DNA of 24,668 nucleotides from JAGLRQ01 sp965369805. GTDB taxonomy: Bacteria; Auribacterota; UBA6266. Positions within the stretch are counted from its first letter, which is position 1; each line of letters begins with the position of its first letter. The position numbers and the translations under genes are program-made. The notes under the pieces were generated by a model, which worked only from the letters and a program-made list of their open reading frames with translations, was not told the origin of the DNA and made no database searches. Below, piece by piece: positions 8,103 to 15,728 of this stretch. The stretch lies in assembly GCA_965369805.1 (NCBI GenBank), contig CBDURG010000012.1, positions 1-24,668 of the forward strand. Reading direction: 5' to 3'.

Positions 8103-8744
8103 ATGCGTTTTAAAATTGAACAAGCGTTTAAGTATCCTTTTAAGGATGAGAAATGGGTAGTCAAAATTCTACTTCTGGGAATCATTATGTTTATTCCCAT
8201 TGTTAACATTCTCGCGGCGGGGTATCTATTGAGGTTTATTAAAAGTTCTGTAGCTGAGCATAAGGGCGGAGCCGAAGCAAAACTGCCGGAGTGGGAAGAT
8301 TGGAGTAATCTTTTCCAGGAAGGGATTTATCCATGGGTTATAGTGCTGGTTTATACAGTTGTTTTCTTTGTCGCGGCTACTGTTCTTGGATGGATACCAT
8401 GTATGGGAACAGTGGTAAGTGTCCTGCTTTCGTTGGTACTCGGCCCTGTTGTTTTCATAGCGCTGGTCAGGTATTGTAAGGATTCAAAGCTTGAAGACGC
8501 TTTTAAGGTTGTGGATATCTTTAATGAATTTAAAACAAAAGCCTTAGATTATATCCTTGCTGCTTTGATAGGAAGTGTGGTTTGTTCTCTTGGTATTTTA
8601 GCTTGCTGTGTCGGGATAATATTCACCGCGCCTTTTGGGAAAGTTGTAGCAATAAGAATGCTTTCCGATGTATACGCGTGTGTCCCTGAAGAAAAAAAGG
8701 TTGAACAAAAACCGGAGGAAAAATCAGAAGAAAATAGAGAGTAA
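8103..8744 (+). CDS. DUF4013-like membrane protein
   Basis: The 213 residues include a start typical of DUF4013 (FKYPFKDEKWVVKILLLGIIMFIPIVN), several hydrophobic segments (about 22-43, 78-100, 102-124 and 150-180), and a charged Lys/Glu-rich tail after residue 195. The function of the family is not known. It has the strongest ribosome site in the window, AAAGGAGGTAGG just before the ATG. Only 31 bases separate it from the DUF4190-like gene. Transcription of the three-gene group should stop at the hairpin at 8763-8797. Confidence 0.8.
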   Translation: MRFKIEQAFKYPFKDEKWVVKILLLGIIMFIPIVNILAAGYLLRFIKSSVAEHKGGAEAKLPEWEDWSNLFQEGIYPWVIVLVYTVVFFVAATVLGWIPCMGTVVSVLLSLVLGPVVFIALVRYCKDSKLEDAFKVVDIFNEFKTKALDYILAALIGSVVCSLGILACCVGIIFTAPFGKVVAIRMLSDVYACVPEEKKVEQKPEEKSEENRE

Positions 8745-8762
8745 ACAATTAAAATAAAAGAG

Positions 8763-8797
8763 AGGTGAGGGAAGATTAACTCTTCTCTCACCTTTTT
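8763..8797. terminator. Rho-independent terminator, probably serving both directions
   Basis: A 13-base stem (8763-8775 with 8781-8793, one G-U pair) closes over the 5-base loop TTAAC and is followed by T at 8793-8797. The A-rich stretch before the stem gives a weaker T-run on the minus strand. It therefore fits the end of both the DUF4013-like gene and the convergent FmdB-like gene. Confidence 0.85.
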
Positions 8798-8808
8798 ATT
8801 GTTTACCT

Positions 8809-9081
8809 TTATGAATCTTTTTTTGCGCCGCATCCCTTTGAAGGACAGGCCTGGCATGGGGGTTTTTCGATTGTTTTCTTTTCTGGAGGGCTGCTTTTTT
8901 TGTAGTCATTCGCGTAAAATCCGGAGCCTTTGAAGATAATGCCTGAACCTCCTCCTATGAGTCTTTTTACAGAATTTTTCACACCGCATTTCGGACAGTC
9001 TGTAATAGGAGAATCAGTTATTCTTTGAAAAGTTTCAAACGCGTGTTGGCATTTTTTACAAATATAATCATAAGTTGGCAT
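8809..9081 (-). CDS. FmdB-type zinc ribbon protein
   Basis: This 90-residue protein begins with MPTYDYICKKCQHAFE, the near-invariant start of the FmdB putative regulatory family. A second CxxC (CPKCG) completes a four-cysteine zinc ribbon in the first 33 residues. The next block, VKRLIGGGSGIIFKGSGFYANDYKK, is also typical. The tail adds four more cysteines (CQACPSKGCGAKK), common in longer members. The family name comes from a putative formamidase/acetamidase regulator; the real role is not established. A GGAGGT ribosome site lies about 10 bases before the ATG. It is divergent from the zinc-ribbon/TPR-like gene that follows. Confidence 0.88.
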   Translation of the reverse strand: MPTYDYICKKCQHAFETFQRITDSPITDCPKCGVKNSVKRLIGGGSGIIFKGSGFYANDYKKSSPPEKKTIEKPPCQACPSKGCGAKKDS

Positions 9082-9158
9082 TGTTTTTCGTACCTCCGGT
9101 GAATAGTTTCTGAGAAATGAGCTTTAAAGTCAAGCTATAAGTGTTTATTAGTTGTCCC

Positions 9159-9186
9159 TTGACAAATAAAACGATTATAATATATT
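9159..9186 (+). promoter_or_regulatory. Sigma70-type promoter of the zinc-ribbon/dtd/secreted protein operon
   Basis: A perfect TTGACA (9159-9164) is followed after 16 bases by TATATT (9181-9186). The transcript would start near 9193 and reach the ATG at 9235 after a short leader that carries AAGGAG. Confidence 0.7.
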
Positions 9187-9234
9187 AACTCTTATTTACT
9201 CAGGATGGTTTATATTTAAGAATAAGGAGTTTTT

Positions 9235-10197
9235 ATGATTGCTTGTAAAAAATGCGGCTATGAGAATCCTCTGGAGAGGAGATATTGCTCAAATTGTTCA
9301 GCACGATTGAATTTTAACAAAACTCATTCTGAGTTTCAAAGGGAAGAAAATTCACGGAAGAAGTTATTCTTTAGATTTTTTAAATTGTTTTTAAAATGGG
9401 GGATTCCATGTGTATCTGTAATATCCATAGTGTTGCTTTTGATGGTTCCTCGGGTGAAAGTTGTGGAAGAAAGCTATATGGCAAAAAAGAGTCTGGATGG
9501 AAAATATGCCCATCTCCGGGAAGCTTTTGCCCGGGGTGAACAACGCTCGGTTTCTGTTACGGATAAAGAATTGACATCTCAAATACACTATTCGAATATA
9601 GAAAACATTGTCCATAAACCACAAAAAGGCAAGAGCCTTATATCTAAGTTGGACATTAAAATTGAAACAATGTTTTGCGATATTGATTCCGGTGTTTTGA
9701 AGGCAACAGTTGTCTATTCAATAAAAAATAAAAAAATAATAATGCAGCTGGGGATAGTCCCGTCCGTGAAAGATGGCAAAATTGCTGTTGATGTTAAGAA
9801 TGCTTCTGTCGGGCAACTTCGGCTTTCGTCCACGATCATTAATGAAGTGTTAAAAAGGGTTTCGAATTCGGCGAAATATTCGGATTATTTTAAACTGCCG
9901 TATTATATTAAAGACATTACACTGAAAAATAATGTCTTAATTCTGTCATCGGGAAAACCAGGCCCATCTGAAAAAAACAAGGTTCAGGAAAAAGCAGATA
10001 ATGGAGAAACAAAACAGCTGAGTAAAATAGATTTGATTTTTGAAGCCAATACGGCTTTTAGAGAAAAAGACTACGAAAAAGCTATTAAATTATATAGAAT
10101 TTTTCTTGAGAAATACCCTGATGATCTAGCCGCGGATAGGGTGGAGAACATGTTTGAAAAGGCAATAAATAAGGCCGCCGAGGGTCTTTTTTTATGA
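9235..10197 (+). CDS. Zinc-ribbon, single-TM protein with C-terminal TPR-like segment
   Basis: The 320 residues start with a four-cysteine zinc ribbon (C4, C7, C18, C21; CxxCG and CSNCS) of the type placed at the N-terminus of many envelope proteins. A basic stretch and one membrane helix follow at about 43-70. The region from about 75 to 240 is a beta-rich, presumably extracytoplasmic domain that I do not recognise. Residues about 265-315 look like one TPR repeat (ANTAFREKDYEKAIKLYRIF), as in the YbgF/BamD-like class. A clean AAGGAG site precedes the ATG. The stop overlaps the dtd start in ATGA, so translation is probably coupled. The specific function is unknown; it may be a membrane-anchored scaffold. 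Confidence 0.75.
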   Translation: MIACKKCGYENPLERRYCSNCSARLNFNKTHSEFQREENSRKKLFFRFFKLFLKWGIPCVSVISIVLLLMVPRVKVVEESYMAKKSLDGKYAHLREAFARGEQRSVSVTDKELTSQIHYSNIENIVHKPQKGKSLISKLDIKIETMFCDIDSGVLKATVVYSIKNKKIIMQLGIVPSVKDGKIAVDVKNASVGQLRLSSTIINEVLKRVSNSAKYSDYFKLPYYIKDITLKNNVLILSSGKPGPSEKNKVQEKADNGETKQLSKIDLIFEANTAFREKDYEKAIKLYRIFLEKYPDDLAADRVENMFEKAINKAAEGLFL

Positions 10198-10637
10198 AAA
10201 TAGTTGCGCAGAGAGTTAAGGAAGCTTCAGTCCTTGTTGGAGAAAAGATAGTTGCGTCAATTGGTAAAGGAATAGTTTTCCTTGTTGGTGTTGAGAAAAA
10301 TGATTCCGTTGAAGATGGGGAAATTCTTGCCCGCAAGGTTTCGGGATTGAGGATTTTTGAAGATTCTAACGCGAAAATGAATCTTTCAATTTCAGATGTG
10401 CAGGGAGAGATCCTGGTGGTTTCTCAGTTTACCCTGTGTTCTGATTGTAAAAAGGGACGCCGTCCCGGATTTGATAATGCAATGGATCCCGAAGGCGCGA
10501 AAAAACTTTTTAATCATTTTATTGAGTGTGTCAAAAAATATGGGATTGTGGTGAAGACCGGTATTTTTCAGGCGTATATGGTTGTGAATATTGCCAATGA
10601 TGGCCCTGTAACATTTATCATGGATTCAGGAAAATGA
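10194..10637 (+). CDS. dtd: D-aminoacyl-tRNA deacylase
   Basis: Dtd hydrolyses D-aminoacyl-tRNA (and Gly-tRNA-Ala) in the cytoplasm and so prevents misuse of D-amino acids. At 147 residues it is the usual length. The two active-site signatures are present: SQFTL at 77-81, and the Gly-cis-Pro block NDGPVT at 135-140, which enforces chirality. The start MKIVAQRVKEASV is also typical. The gene is embedded by ATGA overlaps at both ends, between the zinc-ribbon gene and the secreted unknown protein, so it is firmly inside an operon. Confidence 0.95.
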   Translation: MKIVAQRVKEASVLVGEKIVASIGKGIVFLVGVEKNDSVEDGEILARKVSGLRIFEDSNAKMNLSISDVQGEILVVSQFTLCSDCKKGRRPGFDNAMDPEGAKKLFNHFIECVKKYGIVVKTGIFQAYMVVNIANDGPVTFIMDSGK

Positions 10638-11845
10638 AAATATTTGTTCATTTTATGGCGGCGGTTTTGTTTTTCCTGGCAGTTGTCCCCTGTGAACCTG
10701 CCTGTCCGGTAGGCAGGGCGGTTCGCGTTTTAGACGCATCCAGGAGATTTGAGGTTTTTGCGGATGACACTTTAAATGCAAATGAAGTGGTATCGCGGCT
10801 GGGTAAAATCTTTGCGGAACTGGATAAACGTTACAAGCTGAACCCTTTTTTGGAGAAACCGGTGAGGGTAAGGTATTCTTATTCAGAAGACCAGTCAGAA
10901 TTCGAGATGGCATATAAAGGGTATAGGCTGGCATTCTTTTCGGACAATACCCCGTATGGCAATTCTATGGCTTTAGCAAAGTTGTGTTCTACGGTGTATT
11001 TTATGATAGCATCAAATCTTAAAGATTCAGTTTTTCGCTTAGGCGTAAATCCTCTTCCCTGCTGGGTATATGTGGGAGCGGCGAGAGATCTTGTTTTTAG
11101 TGAAAAGCATGGGAGCAGAAGAGATTTTCTCAAAATATATGATAGTGGGGACATTGATTTCCTTGCAATTCTTGTTGAGAAAGATCCTGCTTTAAAAATC
11201 AATGATGCGGCGGCGGGGGAACTGTTTAATTATATTAATTCGACAAAGAAGGGGAGAAAGGCATTTCTTAACTATGTGTCCATTATTACAAACGGGGGCA
11301 GCCTGGTTGGCGCTTATAATAATTCTCTTGGCATGATATATGGTTTACCTGAGGAAATGATAGAAGCATTTATTGAATTTTACAGGGATAAAGTGGAGCA
11401 CTCGATATTTGAAATGAAATTCAGTGAAAAAGACAGCTTGACTCAATTAATTGAAATCATCTATACGGATCCGCGGGAACTGGGTTTTGAGGAAGATGGG
11501 TGCCTTACTTTAAAACAGCTCTACTATGTATCCTGTGATAATAAGAAAATCAAAAGAATGATGGTCCATAAATCCGTTAAATTGAAAGGTTTTTTGCTCG
11601 GGTGCCATGACAGGTATAAAAAGGTAGCTGAACAGTTTGATTTTGCTGTAGATGCGATGATTGTTGGAAACAAATATCTATTCGATAAAGAATTTTATAG
11701 AGCAGATAGATTGGCAAAAGAAGTTCTTGGTGAAAAATACCAGGTGAAAAACGCGAAGATAAAAATGAAATTTTCAGATGAGGCCGAAGATACCAGAAAA
11801 ACCAGGAGCAAAATAAAAAGACACAGGACAAGAGAAGAAAATTAA
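10634..11845 (+). CDS. Secreted protein of unknown function, possibly a degenerate peptidase
   Basis: This 403-residue protein starts with a hydrophobic signal peptide (about 1-19) and has a very basic Lys/Arg-rich tail after residue 378. The mature part begins with FEVFADDTL. It carries a block NPLPCWVYVGAARDLVFSE near residues 140-158 that resembles the LPxWLxEGLA segment of MA-type zinc peptidases. However, the matching HExxH site is absent, so any relation would be to an inactive member; this is only inference. A 21-base palindrome (10697-10717) lies in frame just after the signal peptide and encodes P22 to R28. The start codon overlaps the dtd stop in ATGA. There is no close homologue that I recognise. 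Confidence 0.7.
   Translation: MKIFVHFMAAVLFFLAVVPCEPACPVGRAVRVLDASRRFEVFADDTLNANEVVSRLGKIFAELDKRYKLNPFLEKPVRVRYSYSEDQSEFEMAYKGYRLAFFSDNTPYGNSMALAKLCSTVYFMIASNLKDSVFRLGVNPLPCWVYVGAARDLVFSEKHGSRRDFLKIYDSGDIDFLAILVEKDPALKINDAAAGELFNYINSTKKGRKAFLNYVSIITNGGSLVGAYNNSLGMIYGLPEEMIEAFIEFYRDKVEHSIFEMKFSEKDSLTQLIEIIYTDPRELGFEEDGCLTLKQLYYVSCDNKKIKRMMVHKSVKLKGFLLGCHDRYKKVAEQFDFAVDAMIVGNKYLFDKEFYRADRLAKEVLGEKYQVKNAKIKMKFSDEAEDTRKTRSKIKRHRTREEN
10697..10717. repeat. Dispersed palindrome, copy 1, inside a coding region
   Basis: The arms CCTGCCT and AGGCAGG flank the 7-base centre GTCCGGT. It matches the copy at 18514-18534 in 20 of 21 positions. The length is a multiple of three and it is read as PACPVGR, in a different frame from the second copy. 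Confidence 0.85.
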
Positions 11846-11865
11846 GCAGGAAAAAATAGGACGCA

Positions 11866-11922
11866 GACTATAGTCCTCAGCGATTTGTTTTGCGAAGCAA
11901 AACAGCAGGGAATTGACGCTGA
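11866..11922. repeat. Cluster of nested palindromes in an intergenic region
   Basis: The region holds three inverted repeats. The first is the perfect 10-base palindrome GACTATAGTC (11866-11875). The second is a 7-base-pair hairpin GTTTTGC/GCAAAAC with loop GAA (11887-11903). The third is an outer pair TCAGCG (11877-11882) and CGCTGA (11917-11922) enclosing it. No T-run follows on the plus strand, so it is not a standard terminator for the upstream operon. It may be an intergenic mobile palindrome. The rest of the 220-base gap up to 12065 is AT-rich and holds no gene. Confidence 0.6.
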
Positions 11923-12065
11923 AAAAATATGATTAACACTAAAGAATATATTTAAATAAAAAAACTTATTTTGTTTTGATCATAAATAATCTGTGTAAAT
12001 CAGTGTCAAAAGTTATTTTTAAGTTTTTGGTATTTGCTTTTTTTTCGATTTAGGAGATAAGAACA

Positions 12066-12857
12066 ATGATATATATCTTTACAGGTTTAATCTTAATTTT
12101 TTTTGTCGGCTTTTCCCTCAGGTTTAACTGGTGGAGGATTGCCCGTGAAGGTGTTCCTGTTCTTATGTACCACAGTATAGATAATTCTGCCGCTAAAAAA
12201 GAAAAGTTAAAAGTGACTCTCAAAGATTTTGAAAAGCAGCTTAAATATCTTAGCAGTAAAGGTTATAAGAGCATTACATTGCGGGATCTTAAACAGTATG
12301 TTGAGGGCAAGAAAATTTTCGAATATAAACCTGTTGTCATAACATTTGATGATGGGTACAGAAATAACATTAAAAATGCCAGGCCTGTTCTTAGAAAGTA
12401 TGGTTTTTCTGCCGTTTTTTTTATTGCCTCCGCGTATGTCGGCGCAAAGAGTTTGTGGGATGCCTCGGGGGAAGATGACGCAAAACCTATGATGGATTGG
12501 GATGAGATAAAAACACTGGTTAAAGACGGGTTTGAAATAGCATCGCATACTGTTACACACGCGGATTTGGTTAAAATTGATAAAGACTCTCTTTTAAGGG
12601 AACTTACCGAATCAAAGAAAATACTGGAGGATAAGTTAAATATTAAAATAAATGCTGTTTCTTATCCTTACGGACATTATAATAATGAGGTTATCAATGC
12701 GGTAAAATTAGCAGGGTATGAAATGGGGATTGCAACGTTGCACGGCATTAACAGGAAAGGTGAAAATCCCTTTGTAATAAAACGTGTTTTAATACGCGGA
12801 TATGACCGCTGGCTTGATTTTCTTTTAAACATTACCAGAGGCAGAAGCCACATTTAA
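12066..12857 (+). CDS. Membrane-anchored polysaccharide deacetylase (CE4 / NodB-like)
   Basis: The 263-residue protein has one N-terminal membrane helix (about 2-19). A NodB-homology domain then removes N- or O-acetyl groups from a polysaccharide outside the cytoplasm. Motif 1 is TFDDGY at 93-98, with catalytic base D95 and metal ligand D96. Motif 2 is SHTVTH at 160-165, with metal ligands H161 and H165. The block SYPYGHYNNEV near 219-229 matches motif 3. The opening PVLMYHSI and the motif order are as in PgaB/IcaB-like enzymes. An AGGAGATAAG ribosome site precedes the ATG. With the WaaE-like gene downstream it suggests cell-surface polysaccharide work; the substrate is unknown. Confidence 0.9.
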   Translation: MIYIFTGLILIFFVGFSLRFNWWRIAREGVPVLMYHSIDNSAAKKEKLKVTLKDFEKQLKYLSSKGYKSITLRDLKQYVEGKKIFEYKPVVITFDDGYRNNIKNARPVLRKYGFSAVFFIASAYVGAKSLWDASGEDDAKPMMDWDEIKTLVKDGFEIASHTVTHADLVKIDKDSLLRELTESKKILEDKLNIKINAVSYPYGHYNNEVINAVKLAGYEMGIATLHGINRKGENPFVIKRVLIRGYDRWLDFLLNITRGRSHI

Positions 12858-12945
12858 GAATATAAATCCGAAATACGAATATCTAAATTCAAAATAAATA
12901 CTAATGGCCAAAATTCAAATTAACAAAACAAAAACAAATAAACTT
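12858..12945. repeat. AT-rich low-complexity repeat overlapping a gene start
   Basis: This stretch is made of variants of AAATCCGAAATACGAA and AAAATTCAAATTAACAAAACAA units, similar to dispersed intergenic repeats in many metagenome genomes. It covers the whole gap after the deacetylase gene and the first 14 codons of the following glycosyltransferase gene. No ribosome site is visible within it. Confidence 0.45.
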
Positions 12946-13707
12946 CCTGTTTCGGTTACTGTTTTGACTTTTAATGAGGAGGAAAACATAAGACTTTGCC
13001 TTGAATCTGTTTCCTGGGCCGATGAAATAATAATTATTGATTCCGGAAGCACAGATAAAACGCTTGATATCTGTAAACAGTATACCGATAAAGTTTATTG
13101 TAAGAAGTGGGCAGGCTTTGTGGAGCAGAAGAATTTCGCGACTTCTAAAACTTCGAATGATTGGATATTTAACATTGACGCTGATGAGCGTGTGAATGCT
13201 GAGCTTAAATCAAGTATTTTTAAGATTTTTCAAAAAGAGGACTTAAATGCCTATGCCGCGTATATGATCAATTTCAGATGCTGGTATTTAGGCAGATGGA
13301 TTTATCATTGCGGCTGGTATCCGGATTATAAGCCGCGCCTGTTTAATAAAAGAAGGGCGGAATGGAAGGGCGAAGACCCTCACGCGATGGTGGTTCCCCG
13401 TGGAAAAACAAAAAAGATACAGGGGGACATTTTACATTATGTATATAAGGATATTTCCGCGCAGATTAACACGATTCAAAATTATTCTGATACATCGCTT
13501 ATGAACTTCCTTAAAAAGGGCAAGAAGTTCAGGCTGGTTAATATAATTTTTCATCCATTGATAAAATTTTTTGAAACTTATATTTATAAAAAAGGTTTTC
13601 TTGATGGTTTCGCGGGGTTTGTGATTTCGGTTAACAGTTCTTTTTATGTTTTATGTAAGTGGGCGAAACTTTGGGAATCAACAAAAATAGAAAAGGAGAT
13701 GGTATAA
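12904..13707 (+). CDS. Family 2 glycosyltransferase, WaaE/KdtX-like
   Basis: The 267 residues contain the GT-A fold start VTVLTFNEEENIR at 18-30, the pattern SWADEIIIIDSGSTDKT at 37-53, and the metal site DAD at 92-94 (NIDADERV). The later block YLGRWIYHCGWYPDYKPRLFNK is strongly characteristic of the LPS core beta-1,4-glucosyltransferase WaaE/KdtX group. That points to outer-surface glycan or lipopolysaccharide assembly at the inner membrane. The first 14 codons come from the AT-rich repeat, so the true start is uncertain; no ribosome site precedes the ATG at 12904. It is followed after one base by the TTG start of the next gene, so the two are probably co-translated. Confidence 0.87.
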   Translation: MAKIQINKTKTNKLPVSVTVLTFNEEENIRLCLESVSWADEIIIIDSGSTDKTLDICKQYTDKVYCKKWAGFVEQKNFATSKTSNDWIFNIDADERVNAELKSSIFKIFQKEDLNAYAAYMINFRCWYLGRWIYHCGWYPDYKPRLFNKRRAEWKGEDPHAMVVPRGKTKKIQGDILHYVYKDISAQINTIQNYSDTSLMNFLKKGKKFRLVNIIFHPLIKFFETYIYKKGFLDGFAGFVISVNSSFYVLCKWAKLWESTKIEKEMV

Positions 13708-13708
13708 A

Positions 13709-14161
13709 TTGAAACAAATTAAAATTTATTTATTCGTAGTGTTATTTCTGACGGCCGGTTGGGTCTTGGCCGCTGATTATTCTACTCCCGAAAAAACATT
13801 TGAGCTGTATAAAAAAGCGGGCCTGGAAGGAAATGTTGAACAATACCTCCAATGTCTGGACGATAGTTCAAGGCGTCTCTGGGATGAAGTCAAGCCTCCG
13901 AAAGAGATGATAGAAAGGGAAGTTAATCCCCTTATAGGAAAGACATACAGAATAGAAAGGTATAAAACCAGTAACTATCAATATGCTGTAATTGTTTTTA
14001 ATGACGGTACTGTTGATGCGCCGCCATATATCCTTCTTGATGTAAACGGTGAATGGAAAATTGATTTTAAGACAATGGTTTGGAAGATTGCCTGGGACGG
14101 TGAAAAGTATATATTCAGGATTCCTTTTGAAGATAATGAAAAACAAAAAAATGTAGAGTAA
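13709..14161 (+). CDS. Small secreted NTF2-like protein of unknown function
   Basis: The 150-residue protein starts at a TTG placed 8 bases after a good AAGGAGAT site, which decides the start. Residues about 1-20 form a signal peptide ending at LAA. The mature part opens with YSTPEKTFELYKKAGLEGNVEQYLQCL, a pattern found in DUF4878-like and other NTF2-fold proteins that begin with a helix pair. It ends with beta strands such as YILLDVNGEWKIDF. No catalytic residues can be named. It sits between the WaaE-like gene and the amidohydrolase gene, touching both. Confidence 0.7.
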   Translation: MKQIKIYLFVVLFLTAGWVLAADYSTPEKTFELYKKAGLEGNVEQYLQCLDDSSRRLWDEVKPPKEMIEREVNPLIGKTYRIERYKTSNYQYAVIVFNDGTVDAPPYILLDVNGEWKIDFKTMVWKIAWDGEKYIFRIPFEDNEKQKNVE

Positions 14162-15493
14162 ATGAGCACTATAATAATAAAAGGTGCACACATAATAACA
14201 GGAGATGCTGAATCAAACATTTTTACTTCCGCTGACCTGCTGATTGAAAATGATAGAATAACTGCAATAGGGAGCGTTCCTCTCAAAAAAAAAGCCCTGG
14301 TAATAGATGCCGGCGGCAAGTTTGTTTTTCCCGGATTTATTCAAACCCACGTTCATCTTACCCAGAGCCTCTTCAGAAACATGGCTGACGAATTATCTCT
14401 TCTCAAATGGCTTAAACAAAAAATTTGGAAACTGGAAGCTGCGCATGATAGTGAATCAAGCCATTTTTCAGCGCAGCTTGGTATATCTGAATTAGTGAAA
14501 AGCGGTGTAACGACTATATTAGATATGGAAAGTGTTCATTATGCCGAATCGGCCTTTCATGCTGTCAGAGAATCAGGCATAAGGGCTTTTATCGGAAAAG
14601 CTATGATGGATAAAGGGGAAGGTATTCCGGCCGGGCTTAAGGAAGATACGGAATCTTCTCTTATACAGAGTGAAGTGCTGATAAAGCAGTGGAATGGCGC
14701 GGAAAACGGCCGCATAAATTATGCCCTTGCCCCGAGGTTTGTACTGAGCTGTTCTGAAGAGCTTTTGAGAGGGGTTGGGAAATTATCGAAAAAGCATAAG
14801 CTGCTTATCCATACTCATTCGAGTGAAAACAAAGAAGAAACAGCAAGAGTCAGAGAAATGACAGGAATGGGAAATGTTGAGTATTTTAATCATCTTGGCC
14901 TTGCGGGCCCTCATCTGTGCCTTGCCCATTGTATATGGCTTGCGGAAAAAGAAATTGATATTCTTGAGCAGAGAAGGATAAAAGTTCTTCATTGTCCCTC
15001 CGCGAATCTTAAATTGGGCTCAGGAATAGCTCCGGCCTGGGACTATATAAAAAGAGGAATAAATGTTTCTCTCGGTTCTGACGGGGCCGCGTGCAATAAT
15101 AATTTAAATATGTTCCAGGAAATGAAACTGGCTTCTTTCCTTCAGAAACCGGGTCATGGCCCGGAAGCAATGAATGCGGAAACAATCTTTAAAATAGCAA
15201 CGATCAACGGAGCAAAAGCTTTGGGATTGGAAAAAGAAATAGGAAGTATAGAAGTGGGGAAAAAAGCGGATTTAGTGCTGTTTGACCAGAACCGCATGAA
15301 TACCTTGCCGGCGCTGGATAAAAACCCTTATTCCATTATAGCTTATTCAGGTTCTCCTGAGAATATACAAATGGTTATTATCGATGGGAAAATTGTAATG
15401 GAATATGGAATGATGAATACAATAGATGAGATACGCCTGGCCGGCAGTATAGATACGATTGCCGCGGAAGTTGTTAAAAGGGCAGGGTGTTAG
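14162..15493 (+). CDS. Amidohydrolase, 5'-deoxyadenosine/SAH deaminase-like (MtaD/TrzA/AtzA group)
   Basis: This 443-residue metal-dependent TIM-barrel hydrolase has its ligands at H63 and H65 (QTHVHL), H217 with HTHSSE following, H256 (LAHCIWL) and D307. The block LGSDGAACNNNLNMFQE near 304-320 is close to the signature of S-adenosylhomocysteine / 5'-methylthioadenosine / 5'-deoxyadenosine deaminases. Those enzymes convert an adenosine derivative to the inosine form and recycle by-products of radical-SAM or SAM chemistry. The substrate cannot be fixed without structure. The ATG follows the stop of the preceding gene directly. It ends in TAG, after which the frame stays open for another 66 codons. 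It is the last backbone gene before the tRNA-fragment junction. Confidence 0.88.
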   Translation: MSTIIIKGAHIITGDAESNIFTSADLLIENDRITAIGSVPLKKKALVIDAGGKFVFPGFIQTHVHLTQSLFRNMADELSLLKWLKQKIWKLEAAHDSESSHFSAQLGISELVKSGVTTILDMESVHYAESAFHAVRESGIRAFIGKAMMDKGEGIPAGLKEDTESSLIQSEVLIKQWNGAENGRINYALAPRFVLSCSEELLRGVGKLSKKHKLLIHTHSSENKEETARVREMTGMGNVEYFNHLGLAGPHLCLAHCIWLAEKEIDILEQRRIKVLHCPSANLKLGSGIAPAWDYIKRGINVSLGSDGAACNNNLNMFQEMKLASFLQKPGHGPEAMNAETIFKIATINGAKALGLEKEIGSIEVGKKADLVLFDQNRMNTLPALDKNPYSIIAYSGSPENIQMVIIDGKIVMEYGMMNTIDEIRLAGSIDTIAAEVVKRAGC

Positions 15494-15672
15494 AGAGATG
15501 ACACAGCGCTGGCATTTGCTGAAACAGCCATGAAGGTATTTTCTTTATTGTGGAATAAAGACGGATATTTATCCTTTACGGTTGTGAGATGTTTCGGCTC
15601 TTCACATGTTTCTTTCTGGGGAAAGAAGAAGGTTAAAACTGCAGCTTTGGATACTTTTTTACCTTTTACCCA

Positions 15673-15719
15673 TGGTGCGAGATGGGGGATTTGAACCCCC
15701 ACAGGATTTCTCCCGCTAA
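15673..15719 (-). tRNA. 3' fragment of a tRNA-Leu gene (probable att site)
   Basis: On the minus strand the segment reads as a long variable arm (stem CGGGA/TCCTG around GAAA), a T arm (GGGGG, loop TTCAAAT, CCCCC), the acceptor 3' strand ATCTCGC, discriminator A and an encoded CCA. The long variable arm points to a class II tRNA, most likely Leu. The D arm, anticodon and 5' acceptor strand are missing: to the right of 15719 the sequence does not match a tRNA. Integrases that use tRNA genes leave such a 3' copy at the far end of the element. Confidence 0.8.
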
Positions 15720-15728
15720 AAAGAAAAT

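Noticed and set aside
11877..11922. Nested hairpin as a terminator of the dtd operon
   Set aside because: The stem is followed by A-rich, not T-rich, sequence on the coding strand, so it does not meet the usual form.
15490..15702. 70-codon open frame on the minus strand starting in the tRNA fragment
   Set aside because: Its first residues are a translation of the tRNA-Leu 3' end, it has no ribosome site, and the rest matches no family that I recognise.
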